Source: JBFJWU01 sp041623475 [NCBI: bacterium] (GTDB taxonomy: Bacteria > J088). Taken from it: a DNA stretch of 6,336 nucleotides. Positions 6,305-6,336 of the stretch are shown here, one piece after another. Location of the stretch: the NCBI GenBank assembly GCA_041623475.1, contig JBFJWU010000203.1:1-6336 (forward strand). Reading direction: 5' to 3'. The first letter of the stretch is position 1. The number at the start of each line of letters is the position of its first letter. The position numbers were made by a program, and so were the translations under genes. The notes under the pieces were generated by a model. The model did no database searches, was not told the origin of the DNA, and saw only the letters and a program-made list of their open reading frames with translations.

Positions 6305-6336
6305 TGTTGCAAAAACGCAACGGCACTGTTGCAACA
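6305..6336. promoter_or_regulatory. Candidate upstream activator (enhancer) sites: repeated TGTTGCAA palindromes
   Basis: TGTTGCAACA at 6327-6336 is a perfect 10-bp palindrome that ends at the window edge. TGTTGCAA recurs at 6305-6312 within TTGTTGCAAAA. The copies start 22 bp apart, about two helical turns, and their centres lie near -68 and -90 from the predicted sigma-54 start. GTTGC (6306-6310) and GCAAC (6317-6321) also form a short inverted repeat. This spacing and distance suit a dimeric sigma-54 activator. The identity of the regulator is unknown, and further sites may lie beyond the edge. Confidence 0.5.

Noticed and set aside
6268-6320. Possible sigma-70 promoter (TTGCAA ... CTAATT on the minus strand)
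   Set aside because: Poor -10 match and poor spacing, beside a perfect sigma-54 promoter.

Overview
The window is a single co-directional operon of seven genes, all read on the minus strand (right to left). It encodes most of a chemosensory signalling array plus an unusual envelope sensor module. Two-membrane architecture (an outer-membrane beta-barrel, a periplasmic YfiR-type protein, an inner-membrane receptor) and a sigma-54 promoter indicate a Gram-negative bacterium, probably a pseudomonadote. A gammaproteobacterium is my guess from gene content and is not proven here.

Layout in transcription order. 6336-6182 is the upstream control region. It carries a consensus-perfect sigma-54 (-24/-12) promoter at 6252-6267, an inverted repeat over the promoter and predicted start site, and TGTTGCAA-type palindromic sites 22 bp apart at the right edge, placed where an enhancer-binding activator would bind. 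Then come a first CheW (6181-5591), a CheR methyltransferase with C-terminal TPRs and no N-terminal CheR domain (5598-4552), a second CheW (4545-4009), an outer-membrane porin-like barrel (3991-2741), a YfiR/DUF4154-family periplasmic protein (2739-2095), a transmembrane methyl-accepting chemotaxis protein (MCP) with no room for a HAMP domain (2092-611), and the beginning of a CheA kinase (605-1), which runs off the left edge. Coding is essentially continuous: gaps are 1-17 nt and cheW1/cheR overlap by 8 nt.

The order cheW - cheR(TPR) - cheW ... cheA matches the wspB-wspC-wspD-wspE core of the Wsp surface-sensing pathway. However, the receptor is not first; it sits after the second cheW as the last part of a porin-yfiR-MCP block. 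YfiR proteins are best known as periplasmic repressors of the diguanylate cyclase YfiN (TpbB). Here the only membrane partner encoded nearby is an MCP. The working model, which is inference, is that an outer-membrane barrel and YfiR control the HAMP-less MCP, which with two CheW adaptors drives CheA and is tuned by CheR. The output regulator (for example a CheB, or a response regulator with a GGDEF domain) would lie to the left of the window. Only the porin and MCP genes start with ATG behind clear ribosome sites; the other five genes use GTG or TTG, except that cheW2 has an alternative ATG.
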